Shown here: positions 41,489 to 48,595 of the stretch, piece by piece
Numbering within the stretch: position 1 is the stretch's first letter
Layout of the letters: each line of letters opens with the position of its first letter
Assembly: GCA_964497515.1 (NCBI GenBank)
Contig: CAZCCV010000017.1
Location: 1-48,595 of the forward strand
Source: CAZCCV01 sp964497515
GTDB lineage: Bacteria; Armatimonadota; UBA5829; DTLH01
Reading direction: 5' to 3'
Length of the DNA: 48,595 bases
Translations under genes and position numbers: made by a program
Notes under the pieces: model-generated
What the model was told of the DNA's origin: nothing
The model's input: only the letters and a program-made list of their open reading frames with translations
Databases searched by the model: none

Positions 41489-43669
41489 ATGGCAGACAGC
41501 AAAAAGACCTTTCTAAAGACCCTGCCGAAGGGCGGGATGACCCTGCGGGAGATGTTCACTCGCCCGTTGGTGTATGGAACCGATGCGGCCAGTCTGAAGT
41601 GGTCGTCGGATGGCAGCGCAGTTGCCTTCCTCTGGAACAACGAAGGAGGGCCTCTCAAAGATATATACATATCTGCTTCCAAGCACCCTGAGCCGAGAAG
41701 GCTTACCGACGTCTCCGCGCTCGCACCGCTACCAGTTGAGGACGATGAGCGACCTAAAGACGATGTCGAATATGCAGAGGTTATGCAGACTGGCGTCACC
41801 GACTTCGATTGGCTGACAAAAGACGGAGGCGACGAGCAGGAACTGGTCTACATATGCCGCGGAAATCTGTTCAGGATAAAGACCTCCGACCCCAAACCGA
41901 TAAGGCTTACCAAGTGCAGTATGGGTATGGGAGGGCTTCAGGTATCTCCCGATGGCAAGCGCATCGGCTTCTTGATGAACAGCAATGTGTGGTCTTACGA
42001 CACTACTACCGGCGGAATTGCGCAGCTCACTTTCTTCGGCAAAAGCCAGGTTTCGGTGCTCCGTTACTCGTGGTCTCCCGATTCCAAGTGGATCGCTGTT
42101 GAAGTGCAAGATTCCAGTATGTTCGAGACGATTCGTATGCCAGACTACACGCCAGAGAACGAGGTCAAGATCAACGAACTTCGTCGCAACAACGCTGGCA
42201 AAGCCCGAGCCAAAGTCAGGTTCGGCATTATTCCCGCAGAAGGTGGAAAGATCGCCCGGATCAAATTGGCAGGGCTTGAGACTTCAGTTGGAACCGACAC
42301 CGGCACGGATGTCTGGACACACGGTATAACGTGGACTCAGGATAGCTCGCGACTTCTAATCACCTATACCAGCAGCGGTCTTACCGACTGGCATCTTATC
42401 TCCGTCGAACCGGGGAAGGAAGCTGATGCCGTCGAACTGTATTCAGAGACTACCGAGCCGTGGAGTGATTGGTCGTTCCCGGCACCGAGCCCTGATTCGC
42501 GGTTTGTCTACTTCCTGAGCTACAAAACCGGCTGGCGGCGGCTCTATAGAGTGCCCATCGCGGGTGGAGAAGCCGAAGAGATAACCCACGGAGACTACGA
42601 CATCACAGGAATAATCGTTCCGAAGAAGAGTGAGCGGTTACTCTTTACTGCAAACCATCCTTATCCCACGGAGCAGCAGGTATTTGCTGTGGGATTCGAA
42701 GGCGGGGAGCCAGAGCGAGTATCACCAGAAGGTTTCACGTGGACATCCGTCGCACCCTCAGACGATGGCAAATCGCTGGCATTTCTGTCTTCCACTGTTA
42801 TGGTTCCTTACGAGTTATACATACAGTGGGATGGCAAACCGGCTGAGAAGGTTACAACCACTCCTCTTTCAGGGTTTTCGAAGATTGCGAAGCCTCAGGT
42901 AAAACGCTTCACATTCAAAAACGAGAGCGACGGCGCCGAAGTATACGCCAGAATGACTCTGCCGCACAACTTCGACCCTTCGAGGAGGTACCCCGTGGTG
43001 CTTACGTGTGTCTATGCGGGTCAGGCAAAAGAAGGGTTCGGGCGTTATCAACTGCTTGACGCCTATATGGCAAACGAGATGGGATACATCCTCGTAAGCG
43101 TAGACCTTCGCGCAAGTATGGGCTACGGAAAAGACTTCTTCTACGGTTACCACAAGAGCCTTGGAATCGTAGATGCCTGGGAATGCGTCTCCTGCGCGAA
43201 TTACCTCAAAGCGCTGCCTTACATAGACGGCGAGCGCATAGGCATCTGGGGGGGAAGCTACGGCGGATTCCTAGTGCTGATGGTAATGTGCAATCATCCG
43301 GGTGTATTCCACACAGGAATATCCTGGAAACCTGTCACGGACTGGCGAAACTACTGGGATGGTTACATTGCACCCAGGCTGCGACGTCCTGAGGACGATC
43401 CTGAGATTTACAAAGCGACATCACCGGTGTTCCACGCTGCCGGGCTCGAAGGAAATCTCTTGCTTGTCCACGGAATGCTGGATGACAATGTGTTGTTCCA
43501 GGATGCTGTTTGGATGATTCAGAAGCTGATCGAAGCTGGCAAGTACTTTGATCTTGCGATATATCCGAGAGATGATCACGGTCTCACTCTGCGGCACGAA
43601 AGCCTTCCCGACTGTATGGAGCGCTTCGCAGCCTACTTTGAGGAGCATATGGGGCTCGGCCCGGTTTAG
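41489..43669 (+). CDS. S9 family serine peptidase (prolyl oligopeptidase/DPP4-like)
   Basis: The 726-residue protein has an N-terminal beta-propeller (about 30-440, with repeats such as LKWSSDGSAVAFLWN, LQVSPDGKRIGFL and YSWSPDSKWIAV) and a C-terminal alpha/beta-hydrolase domain. The catalytic triad is Ser590 in WGGSYGGF, Asp665 in HGMLDDNV and His697 in RDDHGLT. Such enzymes cleave short peptides, often after proline. No clear signal peptide is seen, so a cytosolic place is likely. AAGGA lies 10 bases upstream. Confidence 0.92.
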   Translation: MADSKKTFLKTLPKGGMTLREMFTRPLVYGTDAASLKWSSDGSAVAFLWNNEGGPLKDIYISASKHPEPRRLTDVSALAPLPVEDDERPKDDVEYAEVMQTGVTDFDWLTKDGGDEQELVYICRGNLFRIKTSDPKPIRLTKCSMGMGGLQVSPDGKRIGFLMNSNVWSYDTTTGGIAQLTFFGKSQVSVLRYSWSPDSKWIAVEVQDSSMFETIRMPDYTPENEVKINELRRNNAGKARAKVRFGIIPAEGGKIARIKLAGLETSVGTDTGTDVWTHGITWTQDSSRLLITYTSSGLTDWHLISVEPGKEADAVELYSETTEPWSDWSFPAPSPDSRFVYFLSYKTGWRRLYRVPIAGGEAEEITHGDYDITGIIVPKKSERLLFTANHPYPTEQQVFAVGFEGGEPERVSPEGFTWTSVAPSDDGKSLAFLSSTVMVPYELYIQWDGKPAEKVTTTPLSGFSKIAKPQVKRFTFKNESDGAEVYARMTLPHNFDPSRRYPVVLTCVYAGQAKEGFGRYQLLDAYMANEMGYILVSVDLRASMGYGKDFFYGYHKSLGIVDAWECVSCANYLKALPYIDGERIGIWGGSYGGFLVLMVMCNHPGVFHTGISWKPVTDWRNYWDGYIAPRLRRPEDDPEIYKATSPVFHAAGLEGNLLLVHGMLDDNVLFQDAVWMIQKLIEAGKYFDLAIYPRDDHGLTLRHESLPDCMERFAAYFEEHMGLGPV

Positions 43670-43683
43670 TGTACTCACAAACG

Positions 43684-43713
43684 GAGCCTGTCGGTTTCAT
43701 TGCTGACAGGCTC
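43684..43713 (+). terminator. Possible terminator after the S9 peptidase gene
   Basis: GAGCCTGTC (43684-43692) pairs perfectly with GACAGGCTC (43705-43713). The tail (TTACTCC) is not a strong T-run. It separates this gene from the convergent membrane protein gene. Confidence 0.5.
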
Positions 43714-43742
43714 TTACTCCACATTAGCGCTCTCTTAATCCA

Positions 43743-44825
43743 CTACTTGGCTTCAGAAGGTTGACTTACCGAAGGCTGCGATGATTGTGCGCCCGCGCGT
43801 CGCACAACAGGTGTAATGGCAATCATTGCAGTTAAGAGGATTGCACCGACTACTATTATCGCCACGTACTCTTCCTTTTTCAGTCTGAAGAACTTCCTGT
43901 TGGCCAGTATGACAGATATCCCAATTAGCGTAAGCGCCGGCAGGCCGATTGGGAAGAGGCTTTCAACTACACTAGCCATACCGATTGTGAGCAGCGGAAA
44001 TGCGAACCAGAACGTGCGATCCGGCGCCATTTTGAGCCTTGCAGTTGCACCGAGGAACACCGAAAAGAATATAAAGTCTGCCGGTCCGATAAACGATATG
44101 GGAGCAAAATCGTGCGCCGCCCCGCCTATATCGGGAATAGCTGCAGAAACAGCGTTTACTACGTGGGGTGCATTTTTAATAAACTCTGCTGTCGGGCCTG
44201 CAATTACGGTCCAAACATCCACAAGAGCCGCAAGGCACGCTACCGGCAGCACAATGTTCGGTTCTCGCAGTATAAAAGACACCAGGTATCCGAACACAGA
44301 GGCCGCAATTATGATGATCAGAGTAGTGATGGCGCGCCAGGGGCCGGCAAACCTGTTGAAGACACCGAATCTGAAGTTCAGCGTAGATTCGCCAAGCGTG
44401 CCTTTCACTTTAATCTGCTCCGTTCCGTCGATTTTCCCGTTTTTATCAAGCACCGGTTTTCTGATGGGGACTTTCATAGTGGGAGGCATAGGCTTCTGCG
44501 TAACCTTCATCGGAACGATGATCCTCTGTCCACCGCCCACATCTGCATCGTACCGCACGTACTTTGAGCTAACTCCAAAGACGATAGAAACGAAGAGGAG
44601 AACACTGCCTAACAGTGTAAACACGGCCCACACAGGTTTGACCTCGAGGCTGCACACCCATCTCGCAATGCTGAGTTGTGTAAACATTGTCGCGATGAGA
44701 ATTGGAATCCACAAAAGATTGGCCAGAATCGCGTTTTCAGGTCGCGGGATATGCGGAACAATGTACCAAAGTGCAACACATCCTGCACAGCTTGCGATCA
44801 AGTAGAAGAGTCGTCGGTTGTTCAA
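43743..44825 (-). CDS. Presenilin-like nine-segment membrane protein (candidate intramembrane aspartyl protease)
   Basis: The 360-residue protein has about nine hydrophobic segments and a 75-residue soluble loop (about 89-162) after the third. Three features line up with presenilin and signal-peptide-peptidase enzymes in the right order: Asp203 in ALVDVWTVIAGP (as YD in TM6), Asp250 in IGPADFIFFSVFLGA (as GxGD in TM7, where presenilin reads GLGDFIFYSVLVG), and Pro296-Ala297-Leu298 in GLPALTL (the PAL motif). GPAD departs from GxGD, so activity is not certain. The short C-terminal tail is Ser/Gln-rich. It is encoded divergently from the ANTAR two-component system. A function is inferred from motifs only. 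Confidence 0.7.
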   Translation of the reverse strand: MNNRRLFYLIASCAGCVALWYIVPHIPRPENAILANLLWIPILIATMFTQLSIARWVCSLEVKPVWAVFTLLGSVLLFVSIVFGVSSKYVRYDADVGGGQRIIVPMKVTQKPMPPTMKVPIRKPVLDKNGKIDGTEQIKVKGTLGESTLNFRFGVFNRFAGPWRAITTLIIIIAASVFGYLVSFILREPNIVLPVACLAALVDVWTVIAGPTAEFIKNAPHVVNAVSAAIPDIGGAAHDFAPISFIGPADFIFFSVFLGATARLKMAPDRTFWFAFPLLTIGMASVVESLFPIGLPALTLIGISVILANRKFFRLKKEEYVAIIVVGAILLTAMIAITPVVRRAGAQSSQPSVSQPSEAK

Positions 44826-44872
44826 TGAGTTCTCCTAAATCTGCCAAGAGCATTATAGCAGTTTTCTCGCGA

Positions 44873-44901
44873 TTGACGACAATAGGACGACGATATACAA
44901 T
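44873..44901 (+). promoter_or_regulatory. Sigma-70-type promoter for the ANTAR two-component genes
   Basis: TTGACG (44873-44878) and TACAAT (44896-44901) are 17 bases apart. Transcription would start near 44908, giving an 80-base leader with two hairpins. Confidence 0.7.
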
Positions 44902-44912
44902 ATTGATATACA

Positions 44913-44972
44913 GGGTGGTTGGGTTTACCCGACCGCCCGAATCTATTTGTAATGAATCTGCCGACAACGGCA
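44913..44972 (+). promoter_or_regulatory. Two-hairpin 5' leader of the ANTAR regulator gene
   Basis: GGGTGGTTGGG (44913-44923) pairs with CCCGACCGCCC (44928-44938) through G-U wobbles around TTTA. A second hairpin TGCCG/CGGCA (44959-44963 and 44968-44972) follows. ANTAR proteins bind paired RNA hairpins, so autogenous control is conceivable. However, the loops here are not the A-N-N-G-N-N hexaloops of known ANTAR targets. Confidence 0.4.
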
Positions 44973-44987
44973 ATACAGGGGGCGTTA

Positions 44988-45563
44988 ATGTCGCAGCTCA
45001 AAGTCGTAATAGCAGACGACGAGTCTATAATCCGTCTTGACCTCAAAAAGATGCTTGAAGAGATGGGTCATTCAGTGGTTGGAGAAGCCGGCGATGGAGA
45101 AAGAGCATTGGAACTGACTCAATCGCTCAGGCCGGATCTGGTAGTTTTGGATATCAAAATGCCGGTGATGGATGGACTCGATGCTGCTAAGTACATTGCC
45201 GAAGAAAAGATAGCCCCAGTAATTCTGCTTACCGCGTACAGCCAGTCGGATCTTATCGACAGAGCCAAAGAGGCAGGCGTCTTCGCCTACCTTATCAAAC
45301 CCTTTAAGGAGTCCGATCTGCTTCCGGCTATTGAAATAGCTATAGCGCGCTACCTGGAAGTCCAGGACTTGGAGAACCAAGTAGGCGATCTTCAGGAAAA
45401 AATCGAAACCAGAAAGATCGTCGACAGGGCAAAAGGCATTCTCATGGACAAATACAGCCTGAAGGAAAACGAAGCATTTCGAAGGATTCAGCAGCAGAGT
45501 ATGAACACCCGCAAGGGTATGCGTGAGATTGCGGAAGCCATAATAATAGCACACGACGTATGA
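44988..45563 (+). CDS. ANTAR-domain response regulator
   Basis: The 191-residue protein has a receiver domain (1-120) with phospho-acceptor Asp55, Thr82 and Lys104 and acidic pocket Asp10-Asp11. A short coiled coil (about 118-135) follows, and a C-terminal ANTAR RNA-binding domain (about 135-185: RKIVDRAKGILMDKYSLKENEAFRRIQQQSMN). ANTAR proteins stop transcription termination by binding RNA hairpins. The ATG at 44988 is chosen because the receiver fold starts there. It is 4-base coupled to the kinase gene. The pair resembles EutV/EutW, but the regulon is unknown. Confidence 0.93.
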   Translation: MSQLKVVIADDESIIRLDLKKMLEEMGHSVVGEAGDGERALELTQSLRPDLVVLDIKMPVMDGLDAAKYIAEEKIAPVILLTAYSQSDLIDRAKEAGVFAYLIKPFKESDLLPAIEIAIARYLEVQDLENQVGDLQEKIETRKIVDRAKGILMDKYSLKENEAFRRIQQQSMNTRKGMREIAEAIIIAHDV

Positions 45564-47245
45564 GCCCAAACTCCAAAACCGAACCCGATACAGGCGTTGA
45601 CGAGCTAAGATCCCGGATAGTAGAGCTCGAAACGCAGCTAAAGGACAAAGACCTCGAAGTGGAGGCTTTGCGGCAGGTTGGCCGTGCTATCGGCTCTCTC
45701 GCTGATGTCGAGGATATGCTGCGGCAGATAGCTGATGTCATCGTTCAGGTTACCGGCGCCGACCTCTGCCTCATCTATTTGCTTAACGACACTCGAACTG
45801 AGTTGGTGCTAAGAGCAGCGAGTATGCCTGCTTCGGGCTACATCGGACACATCAGGCTGCGAATTGGAGAGGGGATCACAGGTTGGGTCGCCAAAGAACG
45901 CCAGCCAGTCGCTCTCGACAGGGAAGCCTGGCGCGACGAGAGGTTCAAAAGTGTCCCCATTTGCGGGTTAGACAACTATCATTCCATGCTCTCCGTCCCG
46001 GTTCCGGGCAAAGACGACCTGGTGGGTGTTATCAATCTGCGCACAACGCCGCCTCACGAATACACTCCCACACAAATAGCGCTGCTAAACAGTATTGCGA
46101 CACAGGTCGGCTGGGCAGTAGATAACTTACTCCAGTTCCGCAAGCTGAAGAAGCAGGCTTCGCACGTCACTACGCTCTCAGAAATCAGTCGAACTATCAC
46201 CTCCGATATGTACCTCGAAGAGGTGCTTCAACTCATAGTGGCGATGACCGCAGACAGTATGAACTTCAAAATTTGCTCCGTTATGCTGCTCGATGAAGAT
46301 CAGGACGAACTAATTATCAAGGCCACGCAGAGCAAAAGCAAGCTGTACACAAAACGGCCGAGGATAAAGCTGCACGAAAGCATCTCCGGGCAAGCTGCCA
46401 TCGAAGGCAAACCGATATCTGTACTCGATGTGCGCAAGACCTCCGATTACCGTTTCCCGGATATTGCAAAGCGCGAAGGACTCTGTTCACTCATCGCGCT
46501 GCCGCTAACAGTGAAGGGCAGTGTAATCGGCGTGTTGAACTGCTATACGGCCAAGCCGCGTATCTTCACCGAAGAGGAGATTGGCCTTTTGGGTGCACTG
46601 GCAAATCACGCTGCAATAGCTATCGAAAACGCAAAACTGATGGTTCGTTCGGCTATCATCCAAGAGATGCACCACCGCGTGAAGAACAGTCTGCAGACCA
46701 TTGCCAGCCTGCTCAGGCTGCAGCTTCGTTACGGCAACTTCGAGTCGGTGGAACAGATGCTTAATGAGAGTATAAATAGAATTCTAGCTATTGCCTCCGT
46801 TCACGAGCTGCTCTCTAGCGAAAATCTGGACAACGTAAGTATAAAGAAAGTCGCCGAAGGGATACTTGCCGGCACGGCGGGCAGTATCACTCCACCAGAC
46901 AAAGACATATCACTGGCAGTGGAAGGCGCGGACCTGATGCTCTCTGCAAGAAAAGCCACATCGGTTGCACTGATACTGAACGAACTGGTGCAAAACGCCA
47001 TTGAACATGGGTTCAAACACACCGACCACGGCACTGTGACAATCACAATCAAAGACCAAGGCGAGACGGTGGAGCTCTGTGTTGCTGACGACGGCGAAGA
47101 ACTCCCCAGCGATTTCGACCTCAAGCAGTACCGCGGCTTGGGGTTGCAGATTGTTGAGAACCTTGTAATGGATGACCTGCACGGCAAGTTCGTTCTTGAA
47201 AACGACAGCGGCATCATCAAGTCGCTGGTAGTCTTCCCAAAATAG
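45560..47245 (+). CDS. GAF-GAF-HisKA_2 sensor histidine kinase
   Basis: The 561-residue protein has a short coiled-coil start, two GAF domains (about 35-190 and 205-355) and a HisKA_2 dimerisation/phosphotransfer domain, with His372 in EMHHRVKNSLQTIASLLRLQ. The C-terminal HATPase domain has NELVQNAIEHGF and GLGLQIVENLV. No membrane segment is seen, so it senses a cytosolic ligand. It is the natural partner of the upstream ANTAR regulator, with a 4-base overlap. Confidence 0.93.
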   Translation: MSPNSKTEPDTGVDELRSRIVELETQLKDKDLEVEALRQVGRAIGSLADVEDMLRQIADVIVQVTGADLCLIYLLNDTRTELVLRAASMPASGYIGHIRLRIGEGITGWVAKERQPVALDREAWRDERFKSVPICGLDNYHSMLSVPVPGKDDLVGVINLRTTPPHEYTPTQIALLNSIATQVGWAVDNLLQFRKLKKQASHVTTLSEISRTITSDMYLEEVLQLIVAMTADSMNFKICSVMLLDEDQDELIIKATQSKSKLYTKRPRIKLHESISGQAAIEGKPISVLDVRKTSDYRFPDIAKREGLCSLIALPLTVKGSVIGVLNCYTAKPRIFTEEEIGLLGALANHAAIAIENAKLMVRSAIIQEMHHRVKNSLQTIASLLRLQLRYGNFESVEQMLNESINRILAIASVHELLSSENLDNVSIKKVAEGILAGTAGSITPPDKDISLAVEGADLMLSARKATSVALILNELVQNAIEHGFKHTDHGTVTITIKDQGETVELCVADDGEELPSDFDLKQYRGLGLQIVENLVMDDLHGKFVLENDSGIIKSLVVFPK

Positions 47246-47255
47246 CTGCATATCG

Positions 47256-47504
47256 ATGTCTTACACCTACGAACGCAAAAGCGAAAGAAAGTTCTGCTAC
47301 TTCATCAAAGACTATGTCGATGTTGTCTTTGTGGTGCGGCGGCATCGTCTGGAGGATGGCACTTACGAAGTAGAAGAAAGAGGCTTGGAGTGTCCTCGAG
47401 CCCGCAAATGCCGCAAGGAAGAGCACAACTGCTGCGCCATACATCCGAAGAGAGGTATCGACCCGTTTATACCCTTCACGAATCTGCTCGAAGATATGTG
47501 GTAG
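47256..47504 (+). CDS. Small Cys-rich hypothetical protein
   Basis: The 82-residue protein begins 10 bases after the kinase stop. It has a basic, hydrophobic N-terminal half (FCYFIKDYVDVVFVVRRHRLEDG) and a Cys cluster (CPRARKCRKEEHNCCAIHP) that could bind a metal. The sequence is free of frame breaks and reads like a real protein, but there is no strong Shine-Dalgarno and no family is recognised. The opposite strand carries an open frame in the same place that looks less protein-like. Confidence 0.5.
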   Translation: MSYTYERKSERKFCYFIKDYVDVVFVVRRHRLEDGTYEVEERGLECPRARKCRKEEHNCCAIHPKRGIDPFIPFTNLLEDMW

Positions 47505-47560
47505 GGTTCTTCTTTCAGCCATCTCCGATCGCAAACGCTTGCCAAGCAATTGAAAGAAAA

Positions 47561-47595
47561 ACCCCTTCTCAGCACTATTTGCAAAGAGAAGGGGT
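47561..47595 (-). terminator. Intrinsic terminator of the Spy/CpxP-like gene
   Basis: On the minus strand ACCCCTTCTC and GAGAAGGGGT form a 10-bp perfect stem (47595-47586 and 47570-47561), followed by TTTTTCTTTC. It lies 35 bases downstream of the 47630-48238 gene. Confidence 0.9.
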
Positions 47596-47629
47596 CGATA
47601 GTTCCTAAAAGGTCTTATGGCTTACGCCG

Positions 47630-48238
47630 CTATTCCATAATCGGCTTAGGCCATTCGCTTGGCGGTCCAGGAGGGGCCGTTGGTCGCATCATTGTAGAAC
47701 CCTGACCTCCCACTGGGAAAGCAGCCATACCATTTCGAAGCACTTTTACCTGCTCAGCAGTGAGAATAGCACGTATCTGGTGCCAGACTTCCAGCTCGCG
47801 CGCTGATATGGCGGCTTCGGCCTTCTGTGCAATGGCTACCATTGTAGCAACTTCATTGGCTTCGTAATTGTCGGCCAGAAGCGCTGTGCGGAGCTTTGCA
47901 TTGGCATCGATAGCTGCTTTGCGAAGTGGCTGAATGTCTTGGGTATACTTGGTGGCGATAGCTTTCAGTTTCTCCAACTGCTCAGGCGTCACTTTAAACA
48001 TCTGATCGGCACGAGCAAGAAGCTGAGCCGGAGGAGGGGTGAGAGCTGCTGCCACACTAGTCGTAGTGTTTTCCTTGTTGACTCCGGGTGGGAGCGGCGG
48101 AGGGCCTGGTTTCTTTGGCGACTCAGTAGCTGTCACGGCAGTCTTGTCCGATCCGGGAACGACGCGCACGCCCCACGCCAGCGCAACGAGGCCGAGCAGC
48201 AGTGCTACAACGATCACTGCTATCATTACTTTCTTCAT
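47630..48238 (-). CDS. Spy/CpxP-like periplasmic helical protein
   Basis: The 202-residue protein has an N-terminal signal or anchor helix (4-24), a Pro-rich spacer (41-52) and a long helical region (about 75-165). Its VTPEQLEKLKAIA and ILTAEQVKVL segments match the LTxxQ repeats of Spy/CpxP/ZraP-type periplasmic chaperones and metal-stress proteins. The C-terminal tail is Pro/Met-rich. GGGAGG lies 6 bases before the ATG. No partner two-component genes of the Cpx or Zra type are attached. Confidence 0.75.
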   Translation of the reverse strand: MKKVMIAVIVVALLLGLVALAWGVRVVPGSDKTAVTATESPKKPGPPPLPPGVNKENTTTSVAAALTPPPAQLLARADQMFKVTPEQLEKLKAIATKYTQDIQPLRKAAIDANAKLRTALLADNYEANEVATMVAIAQKAEAAISARELEVWHQIRAILTAEQVKVLRNGMAAFPVGGQGSTMMRPTAPPGPPSEWPKPIME

Positions 48239-48550
48239 ACACTTCCTCCCTTAAATGTCCATGCAGCGCTTTCTTGGGACTATCCTCACCCTTAGTAGAG
48301 TGATCAAGCAAGAATGCTGCAAGGAGTATCAGCAACCTGGTTACAGTATACTTCGACTGATTGTTTTATGCTACATTAATAAAAGACGTTGCCGTCCAGG
48401 TGTTTTTGCCTGGTTACCTTCCTCCATTATCGGTGCAACAGATGCGGGTCTTCAGGCATCTGTCAATGTACAGACGATTTGGATCATCCGTACATTAACA
48501 GCAAATGGAAGGGTACCGCGACTGTATGAAACGAGTGGCTGCATGTTATA
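48239..48550. other. Non-coding right-edge stretch with dyads
   Basis: No convincing gene is seen. A perfect dyad ACAGATGC/GCATCTGT (48438-48445 and 48456-48463) and CCAGG/CCTGG (near 48396-48413) are present. The open frame on the plus strand lacks a ribosome site and protein-like composition. Confidence 0.4.
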
Positions 48551-48595
48551 GCAGAGGGACTATGTCCCCTTTTTTGCAGAGGGAAAATGTCCCCT
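48551..48595 (+). repeat. REP-like tandem half-repeat pair (right copy)
   Basis: Two units start 25 bases apart: GCAGAGGGACTATGTCCCC (48551-48569) and GCAGAGGGAAAATGTCCCC (48576-48594), joined by a T-tract. Each has the GGGAC...GTCCC dyad. A related pair, inverted, lies at 56-100. The repeat may continue past the window edge. Confidence 0.55.

Noticed and set aside
43816..44805. Long plus-strand frame opposite the presenilin-like gene
   Set aside because: Its composition is what one expects from the reverse of a hydrophobic helix-rich gene. It has no ribosome site, and the minus-strand product has coherent membrane segments and motifs.
44913..44972. Leader hairpins as a canonical ANTAR target
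   Set aside because: The loops are TTTA and ACAA, not hexaloops with A at 1 and G at 4, so the canonical motif is not met; kept only as a possible variant.
47217..47549. Minus-strand frame of 110 residues under the kinase end
   Set aside because: It overlaps the kinase 3' end and the Cys-rich gene, has no ribosome site and shows no family features.
48255..48551. Plus-strand frame of 98 residues near the right edge
   Set aside because: No ribosome site and no protein-like segments; it runs through two dyads.
1..48595. CRISPR array, rRNA or tRNA genes
   Set aside because: No regularly spaced repeats, rRNA-like stretches or tRNA cloverleaf signatures were seen on either strand.

Overview
The window looks like a chromosomal segment of an uncultured Gram-negative-type bacterium with moderate G+C. 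The best guess is Armatimonadota or a relative. The reasons are a DUF1559-type pseudopilin with the H-X9-DG ending, a futalosine-type menaquinone operon, flagellar control (FlgM), NAD-dependent LigA and ParABS. This placement is inferred from gene families, not from a marker gene. No rRNA, tRNA or CRISPR array was seen.

Layout. 1-426: no convincing gene; a REP-like repeat pair and four stem-loops. 427-6345 (minus): ROK kinase, folK, two GspF-type proteins, J-domain protein, TPR/membrane protein, panB, driven by a near-consensus promoter at 6375-6403. 6516-13505 (plus): menaquinone operon of ubiD/ubiX/ubiA-like genes, mqnE, mqnA, mqnC and a 6-oxopurine-type phosphorylase, from a promoter that overlaps a CIRCE-like dyad. 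13602-14942: a SIMPL-domain protein, then flgM behind a sigma-28-like promoter and a c-di-GMP-I riboswitch. 15079-17416: parA, parB (with an exact parS inside) and a SPOR protein. 17496-21709: ECF sigma factor, zinc-finger anti-sigma factor, large membrane protein, pseudopilin.

21777-30892 (minus) is a compact phage head and packaging block with a Mu-like flavour: small and large terminase, DUF935 portal, protease with an apparent nested scaffold start, cement protein, gpT-like capsid, connectors, holin-like protein and M23 protein. It has no recognisable tail, integrase, transposase, replication or repressor gene. A PocR-GGDEF gene with its own terminator sits inside it on the opposite strand. 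The host gene order resumes directly after it.

31071-36803 (plus): aromatic amino acid operon (aminotransferase, DAHP synthase, tyrA, aroA), then cmk and plsC. 36882-39730 (minus): ligA, VanZ-like, DUF1844. 39907-43669: glycosyltransferase, ACT-like protein (minus), S9 peptidase. 43743-44825 (minus): a nine-segment membrane protein that resembles presenilin. 44988-47245: ANTAR response regulator and its HisKA_2 kinase, followed by a small Cys-rich protein. 47630-48238 (minus): Spy/CpxP-like periplasmic protein. The window ends in a second REP-like pair, inverted relative to the first.

The most interesting points are the riboswitch-controlled flgM, the tailless head module with a degenerate GGDEF passenger, the presenilin-like protein, and the possible futalosine phosphorylase in the menaquinone operon.
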